Assembly: GCA_008704415.1 (NCBI GenBank)
Contig: VXIS01000221.1
Coordinates: forward strand, 1 to 64,000
DNA from: Sphaerosporella brunnea
Taxonomy: Eukaryota > Ascomycota > Pezizomycetes > Pezizales > Pyronemataceae
DNA: 64,000 bases
Reading direction: 5' to 3'
Shown in pieces: positions 19,419 through 30,239 of this stretch. The translations under genes and the position numbers were made by a program. A model generated the notes under the pieces. It saw only the letters and a program-made list of their open reading frames with translations. It was not told the origin of the DNA and did not search any database. The first letter of the stretch is position 1; every line of letters begins with the position of its first letter.

Positions 19419-21545
19419 CTAACAAACATAACGAGCCTCATCAAATTTGCCGCGAATCTGTGCCTTGCATTGCTCATCGAAGCTCAGGAGGGAGTAGACG
19501 GGGGACTTTGCGTTGGCGGAATACGTCGGGGGCGTCGGTGGGCGTGAAGAAGCCGCTGAGTCAGAGTCCGACGATTCGGAGTCCGAGTAGTCGGAGGCGT
19601 GCATCTGCTGCGGCACAAATGTCAGTTCAGCACTTGGCATGAAAAATATACTCCAATCCAACTTACGGCGTCGGGGTTCTCGGTCTGAGCGTTGCCCTGG
19701 ATATCGATGGCAGGCTGAGCACCTTCGCTCTCTTTGATGGGATCGAATGGTTTGAGACCGACAACACCAGCGGGCACCTGTGGGGTGGCGCGGGGCGCTG
19801 AGGAACCAGGCGCCGCCACCTGTAGCTGATCCATCATTGCCTGTGTGAGGTTAGCGGCGGGTACGGTGGTGGGGGGGAAGTTTCATACAGTCACGGCTAC
19901 GTCTATTCCTTCAACTGCGTGTTGTCCGGATTTGGTGTCAGAAATTTCCAGGTCGCCGAGCTTTTCCTGTGGAATGGTTAGTAAAAACACACGATGATCA
20001 TGGGGACTTCCTTACCGTAACGGCGGCAACAGTAGTCGCCTGCGCGTCCTGTCGATCATAGTATTCATCTTCGGGGTTTCCTGCACCCGCCCTCATGCAG
20101 CGCACCACACACTGGTCCCAATGCCACTGCAAGATTTTCATTGGGGGAAATCGACGCTGCTTGGCGTTCACCTTCATGCCATGGTACTGCATCATCTCCG
20201 GGATCGGAACGAAGACGACAACGATCTTGGTTTTGGGGTGTATGCTCCAGAAGAAGCGATCGAACATCCTGTGCAGGTCGGCGCGCAACATGACGCCGTT
20301 CTCCACGCAGTTGTTGTCGATGAACTTCCCGGTCTGAGCCATTTTCCATCTGTTCCGGGAATATCGCACCGTGGCAGCCATCGCGTCAGTCCACAGATCA
20401 GGCCGCCCCATCGGCACGATGTGGGCAGCTTCGAGTCCAGGACCGGTGAGCTCACCCTCCTGGCGCTCGAGGTCGTCGGGGTGGTTGCGGGCGCCGGACA
20501 ACAAGCATTCAGGGTGTCGGGCCTCAACAGCGGCACGGAAGGCGGGAGTGCGTGTGGTTGGTATGATTCCCTGACAGTTGATGTTGTTGCAACGGTCGAG
20601 CTCCTCCTGAGTGCACTCGTATTGCGCCTCCCTCATCGCACGGACATGGGTCTCGACCACGGAAAGCCGATTATCGATCCCATCCATCTTTGTCTCAAGC
20701 CCATCCACCTTTGACTCAAGCCCATCCACCTTTGACTCAAGCCCCTCCAGTCTCGCTCCCAGCGCAGCTAAACCAGCCATGATCCGTGCTTCAGCACCAT
20801 CGCCGAGCTCATTATTGGCAGCGCGGGCGACAGATCTCGCACGCAGAGTAGGGGCGCGCTTCTTTGTCGGAGCTTTGGTCGGGGCTCGTTTCTTTGGTTC
20901 GGTCGGAGCGCGTGCGCGGCCGCGCACAGCGTCGTTCGTGTCGTCGATTTCTTGCGACTTCTTGGCTTCCTTTACCTCGCTGAATCCATCCTTCCCTCGC
21001 TTTGGGTCTTCCTTTTGGAGGACGGTACTGCTGAGCAGCACAGTCTCGCAACACTCCGGAAGCCAGCACTTGTCCTCGTTCCACCGCCCGTGATCAAAGT
21101 GATGCGTGATCGTTCCGCCTTGCCACTCTTGCACCTTAAAACAGGCTTCGTCGTCACAGGTCTCGCCATCGTGTATCAGGATATAGTAATCCCCCTCGTC
21201 GACTGGATCCTCACACCACCGGTTGAAGAACCAGACTTCGCCGGGTGTATCGCCAGCACGAACAAGGACCGTCACAACGCCACCGTCAGGATCATCTTCG
21301 TTGGCGTCCGGGATCAAGAACGACAGCTCCAGCATCTTGAACAGCATGTGGAAGGTGATCTTGAACGAAGGCTCGGTGTGCTGATGGAAGCCGGTTCTGC
21401 GGTACTGGCCGTCGGCGAGACTGATGATGCGCACGTTCTGGACCTTCCAGAAATGCGTGTACTTCGGGTATTTTCGTAGTCGCGAGCCCGCCGCCGGTTT
21501 GACCGCTTCGCTAGGAGTCGCCGCATCGGCGATTGAATCTGTCAT
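19419..21545 (-). CDS. HNH-nuclease (HNH_2-type) protein, four exons
   Basis: The only gene here that looks intact. The coding exons are 20016-21545, 19889-19966, 19667-19840 and 19419-19607, predicting about 656 residues. Intron 1 (49 bp) has donor GTAAGG, branch ACTAAC and acceptor CCACAG. Intron 2 (48 bp) has GTATGA, GCTAAC and CACACAG. Intron 3 (59 bp) has GTAAGT and GCCGCAG. All three are phase 0 and all contain or lead to stops if unspliced. Residues 25-200 form an N-terminal domain I do not recognise. Residues 208-240 are Lys/Arg/Pro/Thr-rich and could be a nuclear signal or DNA-binding linker. Residues 265-305 are a coiled coil built on a seven-residue repeat (GLESKVD). Residues 347-430 carry the HNH core: LEAAHIVPMG (His375), ENGVML (Asn416) and LHRMFD (His425). 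The C-terminus is acidic and Ser-rich (SDSESSDSDS). HNH folds cleave nucleic acid using a divalent metal; the cellular role is unknown. The start is the first ATG of the frame. Confidence 0.85.
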
Positions 21546-21687
21546 CGCAGTATTGAAGCGCGCTGGAGGAAGTAGTTGTGGACACGCTGTGGGGAGGGGA
21601 GGTTGAGGATTGTTCTAGTAGTAGCGGGGAATGTGCGGGGAGTTAAAAGGTTGGTGGTGGTGTGGTTGTAGGTTTTTTAGGTTTGTC

Positions 21688-21699
21688 TTAGGGTTAGGG
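21688..21699. repeat. Interstitial telomere-like repeat, two TTAGGG units
   Basis: TTAGGGTTAGGG lies about 140 bp upstream of the HNH gene start. It could be a scar of telomere addition or a binding site for telomere-type factors; the sequence alone does not decide. Confidence 0.7.
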
Positions 21700-23786
21700 C
21701 CACGGGTTCGCCGGCGCACTCATGATGCGTCACTCGAAACGAGATTTGAGCGATAAAACTTTGGTTGCGCACGCCTCGTGACCTTTCTTTCGTGCGGCCA
21801 CTTTCTCCTTGTATTTGACCTGTCGTATTCCTTCTGGTCCTTTCCTCCGTATGGCTCACTGGACTGAGAGGGTACACCACGCTCAGTCGGCAAAGCAGGA
21901 TTCACGCGAGGAACAATGGCGCGGTTTCATACAAAACTGCAGACCGTATGCCGAGGCTGGCCATCGACGGCAAGTATCAGCCCAGTTGCTGCATCTGTGG
22001 CTGCAAATAGCCCGGGCAAACCCAGCTCAAGTTGCGCAATCCATCACAGCACGTTGCGAACATCATGGTATCTGAGACCAGGTTGCAGACAACTGGTGCT
22101 GGCTGCAAACCTACTCCTGCGAGCTCAGAAAGTGTGTCTGAAGCGCGTTCACCGCCTTGCATCGCGTTCAGTCACGCTCTCACAACCGGTTCTCAGCCAT
22201 GTTCAAGCACTCATTCACCGCGACTATATTCAGTCCGTCACCAGCTTCAGTGTTCTCAGTAGCCACACGACACATTCGATGGGACATCAGCCCAAACTGC
22301 CCGGCGTGCTGTCAGGCCAGCCTGACTGCCAGCGCATTGAGTGATCTCGCGTGAAGACAGGCCACTGCGAGTGACGGGGCTCAATCGGCGCCGATAAACC
22401 TCTCAGGAACTGCCATGTCGTCGTAAACTCCTCTCTAGTGATTCCCTCCAGTGATTGTTTTACACGGCGAACATCTTTATGGACTTCTCATTTCATAGCA
22501 GTAGTTTGAATCACGGTGGTCGTATTTTGTCGCCATTGAAGGTTGTAGGTAATCAGCCCGCATGCGCGCCACAACGGAATCCGTTGCAGTTTTCGACTCT
22601 GGTGCGCAACACTGGCCGGCAGAGCGACCCGCTGTGAGAGACACGATTCTTATTGCCGGCGGCGGGAGATAGGACCGCATATCTTTGATGCTTTTTGTGC
22701 AGCGCTGAGCGGAGCTGCTGCTGCTTGGTGATGTAGAACGCGATATAACAGCTGATTGTTGCCCGCGTAGAAGATTGTGTCGCGGCAATTGCGAGGCAAC
22801 CCCGGGTTCATGAAATCTGTGATGTTTGAATCAGAACGCCTGGGAGGGCCAACACTGATCGCCTTATGCACCTCAGTTGGGGTGACCGGTTGAGGAATAA
22901 CCCCGATCACTCGAAGACGATTGGCGTTATCAACCACCCGTGGCAGGTTTATCAATCCTGCGCTGTATCATTATCAATCTACCTATGCCACCAATACCAT
23001 CAGATCGATCTTCGTATGCCAAGTCCTGCTCCCGGACTAGCTTGGCTCACGGGTGGCTGTTCCCATCCCCATGATCGCCCACTCTCACTCGCACCCGTCG
23101 CATGGTATTCTACAACAGGCCAGGAATACGGGAGAATGGAATCGTTGCGCTGCATAGAATGCTGGTATACTCTCCACACGTAGTTGACCGTGATCGCCAG
23201 CATCCAGGCAATGCCAAGCACGCTCCGCGTGTGTAGGCGCCGGCATTAGTTGGGACCCCTACCAAGGTGTTTCGCGGTGCTCGCTCTCCTGGTCGTGAGG
23301 GCAGTACGTGCGGAAAATTGGGATAGCGGCTAAAGGGTCAGCATGTGGCTGTGAGGGCACGACTGCAATCAGCTCTCGGGATGCAAGTCTTGCTTGAAAT
23401 AAGTACACATGCCGGCGGCACAGCACCCATGCAATCAAGCGACAACCCCCAAAACTGTGTAGATGCGTTCTTTGCCTGCTCCACCACACTTTTTTTTGGG
23501 GTTTTATTGTGGAAAAGGACTGCTGTATGTGTGGTAGGTATGAGATGAGGTTGAGGCTTCATGAGTGGTGTGTTTTGTTCATCAGCGATCCGTGGGTTAA
23601 AAATGATGGACTGGCGATGAAGAAAAGGACGGAGATGGCATGCGGGCAAGCGCAAAGGGTAAGGCGACCGTGGTGAGTCAGTTGCGGTGGATATGCACCA
23701 CCACAAAATCCATTACTGTTGGTGGCAATCAACGTTATCAATCTTCCACACTGAGGTGCGTGCCCACTGCGCATATAACAAACTAC
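21700..23786. other. No gene supported
   Basis: A plus-strand frame of 142 codons at 21916-22344 and a minus-strand frame of 101 codons at 22650-22955 are open, but neither has a motif, convincing splice sites or a second copy. The latter (RLRVIGVIPQPVTPTEVHKA...) has the more protein-like composition and could be a relic. Confidence 0.35.
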
Positions 23787-24690
23787 CGGCTGCTATTCAA
23801 GAAACCGGTGACATTGGCCCTGAGGCAATTTTTTGGGATGCCGTCCTTGCTTGACACCATTGCGACGCAGACCAAAAACTATGCGGTGAAGAACCGCACG
23901 GAAACTGATCAGTGAAGATCCTGGACAGACGCTACCGCACAAGAAGTCAGAGTTTGGCAGGGAATCGGATGTTGTATCGGTGTACATAGCTCTCCCACGT
24001 TCTCAGACTACCGGAAGCACGACGCCAAAAACCCTGAGCATGAAATCCGCCACCACAAGGACTTGACACGTTTTGAGGATATAAACCGGTTTCTTCACAT
24101 CGCCGCGCCATTTGCACCCAACGACATACCGGACGGGGGTCATGTTAACCCTTCTAAAGTTGATCCTGTTCTTGATCAACTGCGGAAAGGTTCCCGGCAA
24201 TCCCATGTCTCTTTTACACAAGTAGCGGTCTTCGGGGCAATGATGCCTTGCACGGGACGGTCGCTAGACACCTACAAGATGCCCTCCAAGCCGGTTGGGC
24301 AACTATTGAAGGTTCACTGTCTCGCTGACTACGGTTACGTGAGACTTTCTCCCTAGGTCTAACCAGGTCGGACCCGACCCCGTCGATCCTGAACAGCATC
24401 TGCTACCCCCATGAGGACGGCGACTGGGTTGCCAGCTACAACGGTGTGTCCTTCAGAGTGTGGACACCTCCATTTGCGCCTCGAAGGGGGCCAGCACCAG
24501 GTGTGTTCGTTGTGTCGCTTTGCCAGTAAACAGCGGGGTGAGCAAGATCGAGCAAACTCGCCTAAAAGCCGGTGGTATTGTGTTTCACGTGACAAACCGC
24601 TTCGCACGCATGGGCATCGCAATCGCACCTCTGATTTTTACACGTCCTAAACGGTCAGGAGGGCGTGGGGTTGACCGGTGCGCACCATAA
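23787..24690 (+). pseudogene. piggyBac-type transposase pseudogene
   Basis: One plus-strand frame stays open to a TAG at 24354 apart from a TGA at 23913 (derivable from CGA). The order of motifs follows the piggyBac (DDE_Tnp_1_7) fold: FGMPSLLDTIATQTKNYAV, then SWTDATAQEVRVWQGI, then LTRFEDINRFLHIA, HVNPSKVDPVLDQLR, AVFGAMMPCTGRS, YKMPSKPVGQLLKV and LADYGYV. At the first catalytic site the usual Val-Asp-Glu-Ala-Met reads Val-Phe-Gly-Ala-Met, so the catalytic Asp is lost. Beyond 24357 further pieces (VTNRFARMGIAIAP in another frame) resemble the DN.F.....L...GIGA motif. No TTAA-flanked termini were located. Inactive. Confidence 0.65.
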
Positions 24691-25424
24691 CGTGGAGGCA
24701 TGGCTGAGCATACTGAATCCCGGGGGCGCGACCCCAACAGCACGGTCCATTCCTGAGAAATTCAGTTTTCTCTCAGATAGGGCTATTCACCACACGTAAA
24801 CGCTTCGTTCGATCTCATTCAATTGTCCTGGTTTTTTTTTTTCTCAGTAACACCTACGAGGAGGCCGTTGACAAAGCCCCGATTGTCCTAGCGTCGACAC
24901 TCGATTGGACTGTTCATTGATAGCGCGAGGTTGCCACTGTGACTGGAGCAACGGCGTTGATTGCGAGTTGAACCAGGAATCACCTACGGCAAAGGCAGGA
25001 CTGCAAGAGATATTGGACTGCCGCCGGGGAACAACCGGTAGACCAACCGCCAGCTAGCTGCATATCTACGGCCCATCAAGTAGATCTTACGCCAAAGTAG
25101 TTCACAAAATGGCGTTTTCCTTGAACGGCGCAGGCTCGGGCGATGAAGCTATTTGTATATTATTCATTCCACGTAAAGAAGAAAAATAAACCGACGCCGG
25201 ATCAATCCAGCTACCTCCTCCATTGCGATTATTCAGCCACGGCGCCTGCATCTGCTTCGACATGTGCGCCCACAGACTAGGGGATGCAGTGTCCATCGAG
25301 CCAGTGAGGATGGATGCCATCGTTGGTGTATCTCGTGACCCTCGCGTACGTGCACCCATGCGTTGCGGCACAGGTCCATATGGTGATGCTTCTACCGGTG
25401 TTGGCTACAGTCCAGCCTGACCAA
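24691..25424. other. No gene supported
   Basis: No coding motif recognised. An 11-nt T-run occurs near 24832. Confidence 0.4.
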
Positions 25425-25639
25425 CTATGGAACATACCCCCGCATGTGTTCGGCGTTGGGGCGGTTGCCAACCGTCGAAGAAGCAGGTTGCTGTGCTTCT
25501 CTGCTGATTTCCGGTTTCAGATGGAGAGGACACACCTCATCACTGCTCGCGGCAGCCTTGACCTGATTGCGTCTTCGGTCTCCGTTCAGCAACATCTTGA
25601 ACCCATTTTGACTGGCCACACTCCGCTGAAAGACCCACC

Positions 25640-25830
25640 AGTCGGAAATGGGACTGAGCAATCCGTCTCCGCGATCTGGACGAGGCATTCGGTCTCCAAC
25701 ATGAGGGCGAGGAAATCCAGCTTCACGATCAGGACGGTGCAACTCGGCTCGAGGATCAGGACGCAGCAATCCGGCACCACGACCGTGACGACGAAGTTCA
25801 GTAGCAGGAGTAGGCGGGGCAGGTGACACA
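25640..25830 (-). repeat. Degenerate tandem repeat read as Arg-Pro-Asp repeats
   Basis: On the minus strand, units of roughly 36-42 bp encode variations of LLRPDPRAE, LHRPDREAG, FPRPHVGDR and MPRPDRGDG. The series continues the repetitive tail seen in the other family-X copies, so it is probably the decayed tail of the copy at 25918-26415, separated from it by the telomere-like tract. Confidence 0.45.
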
Positions 25831-25905
25831 ATTTCACCATCATCATCGTCATCGATGTCGTGGCCACCGTGAGCTTCGAGATCAACCGGCAAGTCCCTCA
25901 GTGGG

Positions 25906-25923
25906 TTAGGGTTAGGGTCAGGG
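25906..25923. repeat. Interstitial telomere-like repeat TTAGGG-TTAGGG-TCAGGG
   Basis: Three hexamers in the same order, including the TCAGGG variant, as at 3097-3120. The tract lies just past the end of the family-X frame. Confidence 0.85.
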
Positions 25924-26415
25924 CGACGACGGGGTGAATCCGGAACCACTGACTCCACCAGCGTCATCGTCATTTTCCGAAATTTCAAGGCCAGCACGGA
26001 GCGAATTGGCTTCACGATTGGGACGCTGATCGTCAGCGGTTTTGTCAGCTTTCAGTTCCTCGGGTAACTCAAGCAGTTGGTCGGATAGCATCGGCCGAAG
26101 CTCCTGGTTGTCATGGTGCTTTTGGCTCCTCATGCCAGTGGCCCACATCTGCATTCCAAACCGGTAAAGATCGCTGGGTGCTGCCACCACGCGGAGTCCG
26201 GCGAACACATCGCGGTACCAGTAGTTGAGCGACAGGGCGTTATACGCGACTGTCAAAACTCTCGCCCACTGACTGGGCCAACCGTTATGGGCAGCGGGAT
26301 GGTAGATCTGCCAGCCCTAGTCGACCAAGAATGTGACGAGCAGAACATGGAACTTCTGCTCAAGCTTATGCGGCGGAATCAGGCTGAAATCGCCGTGCTC
26401 TTTAGCTGAGTTCAT
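25918..26415 (-). pseudogene. Family X, copy i (unrecognised multicopy gene)
   Basis: From ATG at 26415 the minus strand reads KEHGDFSLIPPHKLEQKF, LLVTFLVD, a TAG at 26317-26319, then GWQIYHP, RVLTVAYNALSLNYWYRDV, FAGLRVVAAPSDLYRFG, MRSQKHHDNQELRP, LLELPEELKADKTADD and ISENDDDAGGVSG. The same order recurs in three other copies (27540-27890, 45948-47315, 50110-50766). At the TAG, copy iii has CAG (VDQSWQIYHP), so this stop arose by C-to-T. No known domain was recognised. The C-terminal half is acidic and repetitive. Whether an active master copy exists elsewhere cannot be seen. Confidence 0.6.
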
Positions 26416-26478
26416 GCTGTTTGATGCAACGATAGCTTTGCGCTGCATCATAGATGATGGCCGAGTGCAAGGGGTCTG

Positions 26479-26769
26479 TCATAACCAAGTCGTGGTAGTC
26501 TTCGGGCGCCTCCCTCTCGCAATCCTCCACTCATTCCTCACCCCCTGCTGCTCCTCGTCATCCCCCTCCTCGGACTCCTCGGCTTGCCCCTCTGCCTCGT
26601 CATCACACAATCCATGCCGTTCCACGTTCACATCTTCGTCATCGTCGTCGTCGGCGACGTCTCCGTCACCGCCTCCGCCGTGGGGATTGCACCCGGCGGT
26701 CTGATGCACTCGACAAAGATGATTGAACCCGCGAGGAGAGATGTGGCGGGGGGGAGAAGCGCAAGACAT
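26479..26769 (-). other. Open frame with a long acidic run, coding status uncertain
   Basis: The frame of 96 codons begins MSCASPPRH and includes DVADDDDDEDVNVE and EGQAEESEEGDDEEQQ. The acidic run follows from a pyrimidine-rich CTC/CTT tract on the plus strand and may be fortuitous. It lies just upstream of family-X copy i in the same orientation and could have been its first exon, but no donor/acceptor pair is convincing. Confidence 0.25.
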
Positions 26770-26952
26770 GTTGGTGATTCGAACGTGGGATGGACCCGTT
26801 GCTGATCTCCCGAATGCGGCATCGCAATAATCGGGGGTTTAAATCAGACCGTGAAAAAGACAACGCGCATAGCGCGAGAAAAATAAACGGAAACATGCCG
26901 AAAAGCTCAGCTCACGCAGGCCACACTGATGGTTTTTCCACCGGGAAATCCC

Positions 26953-27021
26953 AACCCTAACACTAACCTGTTCCGAATCACCAGCGGAAAAAGCGGAACT
27001 GGAGGGCTTAGGGTTAACCCT
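26953..27021. repeat. Two telomere-like motifs, the second head-to-head
   Basis: AACCCTAACACTAACC at 26953-26968 is followed 40 bp later by TTAGGGTTAACCCT at 27008-27021, a perfect inverted junction of TTAGGG with its complement. The arrangement suggests end joining of two telomere-bearing ends or a short-lived hairpin repair, but two short motifs could also arise by chance. Confidence 0.5.
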
Positions 27022-27539
27022 GCCAAAACGCAACAGCCCGGCTGTCTCAAAACACGACGAGCTAGCTACCGCGCTGCGAAGCACTTTCGACTGAGGTGGA
27101 CTGGTCATGTAACCTGCAGTTCGACCTAGTTACGCCGTAAACTGAAGACACCGACGAGTGTTTCTCTGTAGCGGTTGTTCCATTCCCCATATATAGCGCA
27201 TGATCCCTGCGTCCGCTGGAAGCCCGACATTTGACGTTTTTCAAACCACCACTCCTTTCCTTGGCAGACTGTATGCCGGTCGGGGTGTATACGGGATTAC
27301 TGCAGTCGGGCGTCGGATTGAGGAATCAGCTGGACCGCTATAGATACATTGACAGGGCAAAATCTACTGGCCGCAGGTGTGGCGGTCATTTCCGGGGCCG
27401 GTCGGCGGTGCGGCGTACCGGGGGCCGGGCCGCGTCATCGTCTTCTTGTGAATTTGCAAGGCCAGCAGGGGGCAAATCGGATTCACGACCAGGACGTTCA
27501 TCGTCATCGATTTCTTGAGCTTCCAGTTTCTCGGGCAAC
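27022..27539. other. No gene supported
   Basis: The minus-strand continuation of family-X copy ii may extend into this stretch (minus-strand frame to 27364), but no conserved block was identified. The remainder is unassigned. Confidence 0.3.
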
Positions 27540-27890
27540 CACCAACTCTACGAGCGTCATATTCATCTTGCGAAATACCACCGCCAGCACGCTCATCGTC
27601 ATCGGTTTCGACAGCCTGGAGTTCCTCGGGCAACTCCAGCACTGGGTTGTATGGCAGCGGCCGAAGCTCCTGGTTGCCATGGTGCTTTTGGCTCCTGATG
27701 CCAGTGGCCCACATCTGCGTTCCGAACCGGTAACGATTGTTGGGGGGCGGCCACCACGCGGAGTCCGGCGAACACATCGCGGTACCAGTCGTCGAGCGAC
27801 AGGGCGTTGAACGCCACTGTCAGAACTCTCGCCCGCTGACTGGGCGAACCGTTACTCGCCTCGGGATGGTAGAGCTTCCAGCCCCTGGCC
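27540..27890 (-). pseudogene. Family X, copy ii, frameshifted
   Basis: Minus-strand blocks in order: WKLYHPEASNGSPSQ, RVLTVAFNALSLDDWYRDV, FAGLRVVAAP, then a frame change, then NRYRFGTQMWATGIRSQ, KHHGNQELRPLPYNPVLE and LPEELQAVETDDDERAGG. These align block by block with copy i. The frame change after VVAAP is a small indel. Upstream sequence to about 28160 is open in one frame but has no counterpart in the other copies. Confidence 0.6.
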
Positions 27891-30239
27891 GCCCATTCGG
27901 CGGGCCGGCCCCTGGGGCAAACGGGCTCCACGATGTGGGTCAGGCGGGGGCGTGCACCTGGCGTCTCGCATAGGTTCGTGGCTACCCCTCGGGTCTGGAT
28001 GTCTGATAGGTGCCTGGGGGTGCCGGTTATTCGGCACTTTCTTTGGTGCCGATAATGGGGCAACCTCCAAGCGCACCAAGCGATGAAAACCCGCGCATTT
28101 GAGGATGGATATCGAAGCGGTGCTTGTTGGGGAGAGCAATTGGAGATTGTTCGCGCCAATGTTGACCTCTTACGGGGTCGTTGTGGGTTGTAACATGGTC
28201 GACAGCTCAGGTGTCTGGCGGGCCCCCGGGCATCTACAGGTCGTGCTCCTCGGGGACCGTGGGCAAATCGGCAGGCGTGACCAAACCGGGCAGAGGGACG
28301 GCATTTTGAACATTGCCAGGAACCGGGTCGACAGTGCGCCGCTCATTGCGCTCTCGCTCAGCGTGATTCTCGTCCGTCTCCATTCCAGTCTTACGCATGC
28401 GAGCCTGGTGCCGGACTCCGTCTTCCACATGCCGAGTTTGGCTTCACACTCGTCGGAGCAGAGATCCCAGGCTTGGCCGTTCTCGTATCTTTTGCGTGGG
28501 CCACGTCTTTCAACTCCCGGACTGGGGATGGAAAAACAGCAGTGTTCTTGTGCCACTCCGCCATTCGGATGCATGCAATGCTCGCGACACGGTGTCTCAA
28601 GAGCGCCGTGTCACAGGTCGCAATCTCTTGGATACCTTCGTCAGACTGCAGCGCATGGTCCTGGAGTTGGAGTTGACGTTGGCGTGTTTCGCTCGCTCGC
28701 TTTGTCTGGCCAAGGAACTCTTGCCCAGCTTCCACCAATCAGTGGTGCTCGCGCCAATCCTCCAGCGCTGCTTGCATCCCCACTCCAGCAGGCCGGTACT
28801 CTTTGTGACGTATTCGGCTGCCACCACCTACTCCCTGTGCTGGGCACACAGGTACATGTGGTGCACCTGTTCGTTTGTCAGCCCTAGCCAGGATTGAGTC
28901 ATCGCCTTGCCCTTACCTGTCTCATGTGTCTGGCATGGCTCTTCTCGTTGCCACTGTGTGGACACACGTTGCGATGCTTGTCGGACATCGGTGTTGGTAT
29001 ACGGCGCGGTGTCGGTTGTGTGTTTTCTGTCAGTAGGAGGCTTGGTTATCGCAGAAAGGAAAGGTGGGGTCGAAGCGGCGTGTTTTAGAAGAAATTTTCG
29101 TCGTGAATGTGGGATCGCGGTGGCTGGGAAGGTTGGTTCGAAATGTGGGGAGTGACAAGAAGCGGGGAGTAATGGGAAGCTGGGATTGCAGTGGGCTGTG
29201 TAAGAAGAAACCTTGGTTGGAGGTCCCACGGGTTGGAAGTAACGATGATTCGACGTGAGGTTGTTTGGAAGTATTGTAGGTTGAACCACTGGCCAGCCAC
29301 GGTGTGCAGTTGAGGATGCCTTGTAGGGAGTGACAGTAGTTTTCGCAATAGTCAGCCAGTTTGGCTGACTGCGTTGAGCTGCAACGCGGGGTACAAAAAG
29401 CCAGCCTGGCTTTTCAACTCGCAGCCCTGTGTCCTTCCTGAGCTGTTGCTCGGGTATCAAGAATGGACATCACTGTTGCTTCACCGTTTATCACTCTGTA
29501 TCAATTCACGACTTTTACATACAAAGACGCAGCGCACAGCAAGCCAGCCCGGGCTGATCGAACAGCCGCCCATTGACAAAAATGATGGACACAAGCCGAG
29601 CCGGCTCGGACCGGTTGGCGGACAAGCCGAGCTTTTGCTGGAGCCTTTTTCCTTATAGCTAGCTGGCTAGGTAGGGGATATAGCGCGTCGGCGGGCCAAA
29701 TGAAAAGTACGTGTCCACGGTGGGTTGATCAATAATATCCAGTAAAATTACATCAGCGCGAGAACAGAGCGTCCGGTCAGAGCCCGGGTTACTCCCAGTC
29801 AGACCACAAGACCTCCATGTTATCGCTTTGCCGGTTGCGCGAACGGGCAGGCTGCAGGTGTATATAGTATCGAACAACCAGTAGTGAACACCCGGTGTGC
29901 AGTCATTACTACAGCGCAACGTGATGAAAACTCATATTTACACCGCAGTCGGGCGTATGTGTGTGAAACACCGCGCAGCAAAGTAAACGGAGGAGTGGGT
30001 TGGGATCGAGGAGGCACGTCCGTCTGACTTCACCGCGAGCACCAACGGATGAATACAATTCCAATCCATTCCACAACTATCGAAAGGCATGGCAGTGTGT
30101 ACAGCAGCCTGGTCACTCCGCTCCATTGTCCCTCAACTTCCTCGACTCTAAAATCGGAGAGCGAGACGGTGACTGCCCTCCAAAATTGACTGTCGGAAAC
30201 ATAGAGTTGAGCGACTGGAAAAGGACGACGGAAAACGGC
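27891..30239. other. No gene supported; one degraded hAT-3 end
   Basis: Long frames occur on both strands (for example minus 28828-29460, 210 codons, Thr/Pro/Ser-rich; plus 28099-28887) but they overlap each other and have no recognisable domain. At 29583-29637, GATGGACACAAGCCGAGCCG followed by a GGCTCGG-rich stretch resembles one terminus of the hAT-3 element at 16798; no partner end was found. A near-palindrome AGTCAGCCAGTTTGGCTGACT lies at 29350. Confidence 0.35.

Noticed and set aside
28828..29460. A 210-codon minus-strand open frame rich in Thr, Pro and Ser
   Set aside because: No domain, second copy or splice signals; composition fits chance. Kept only as unassigned sequence.
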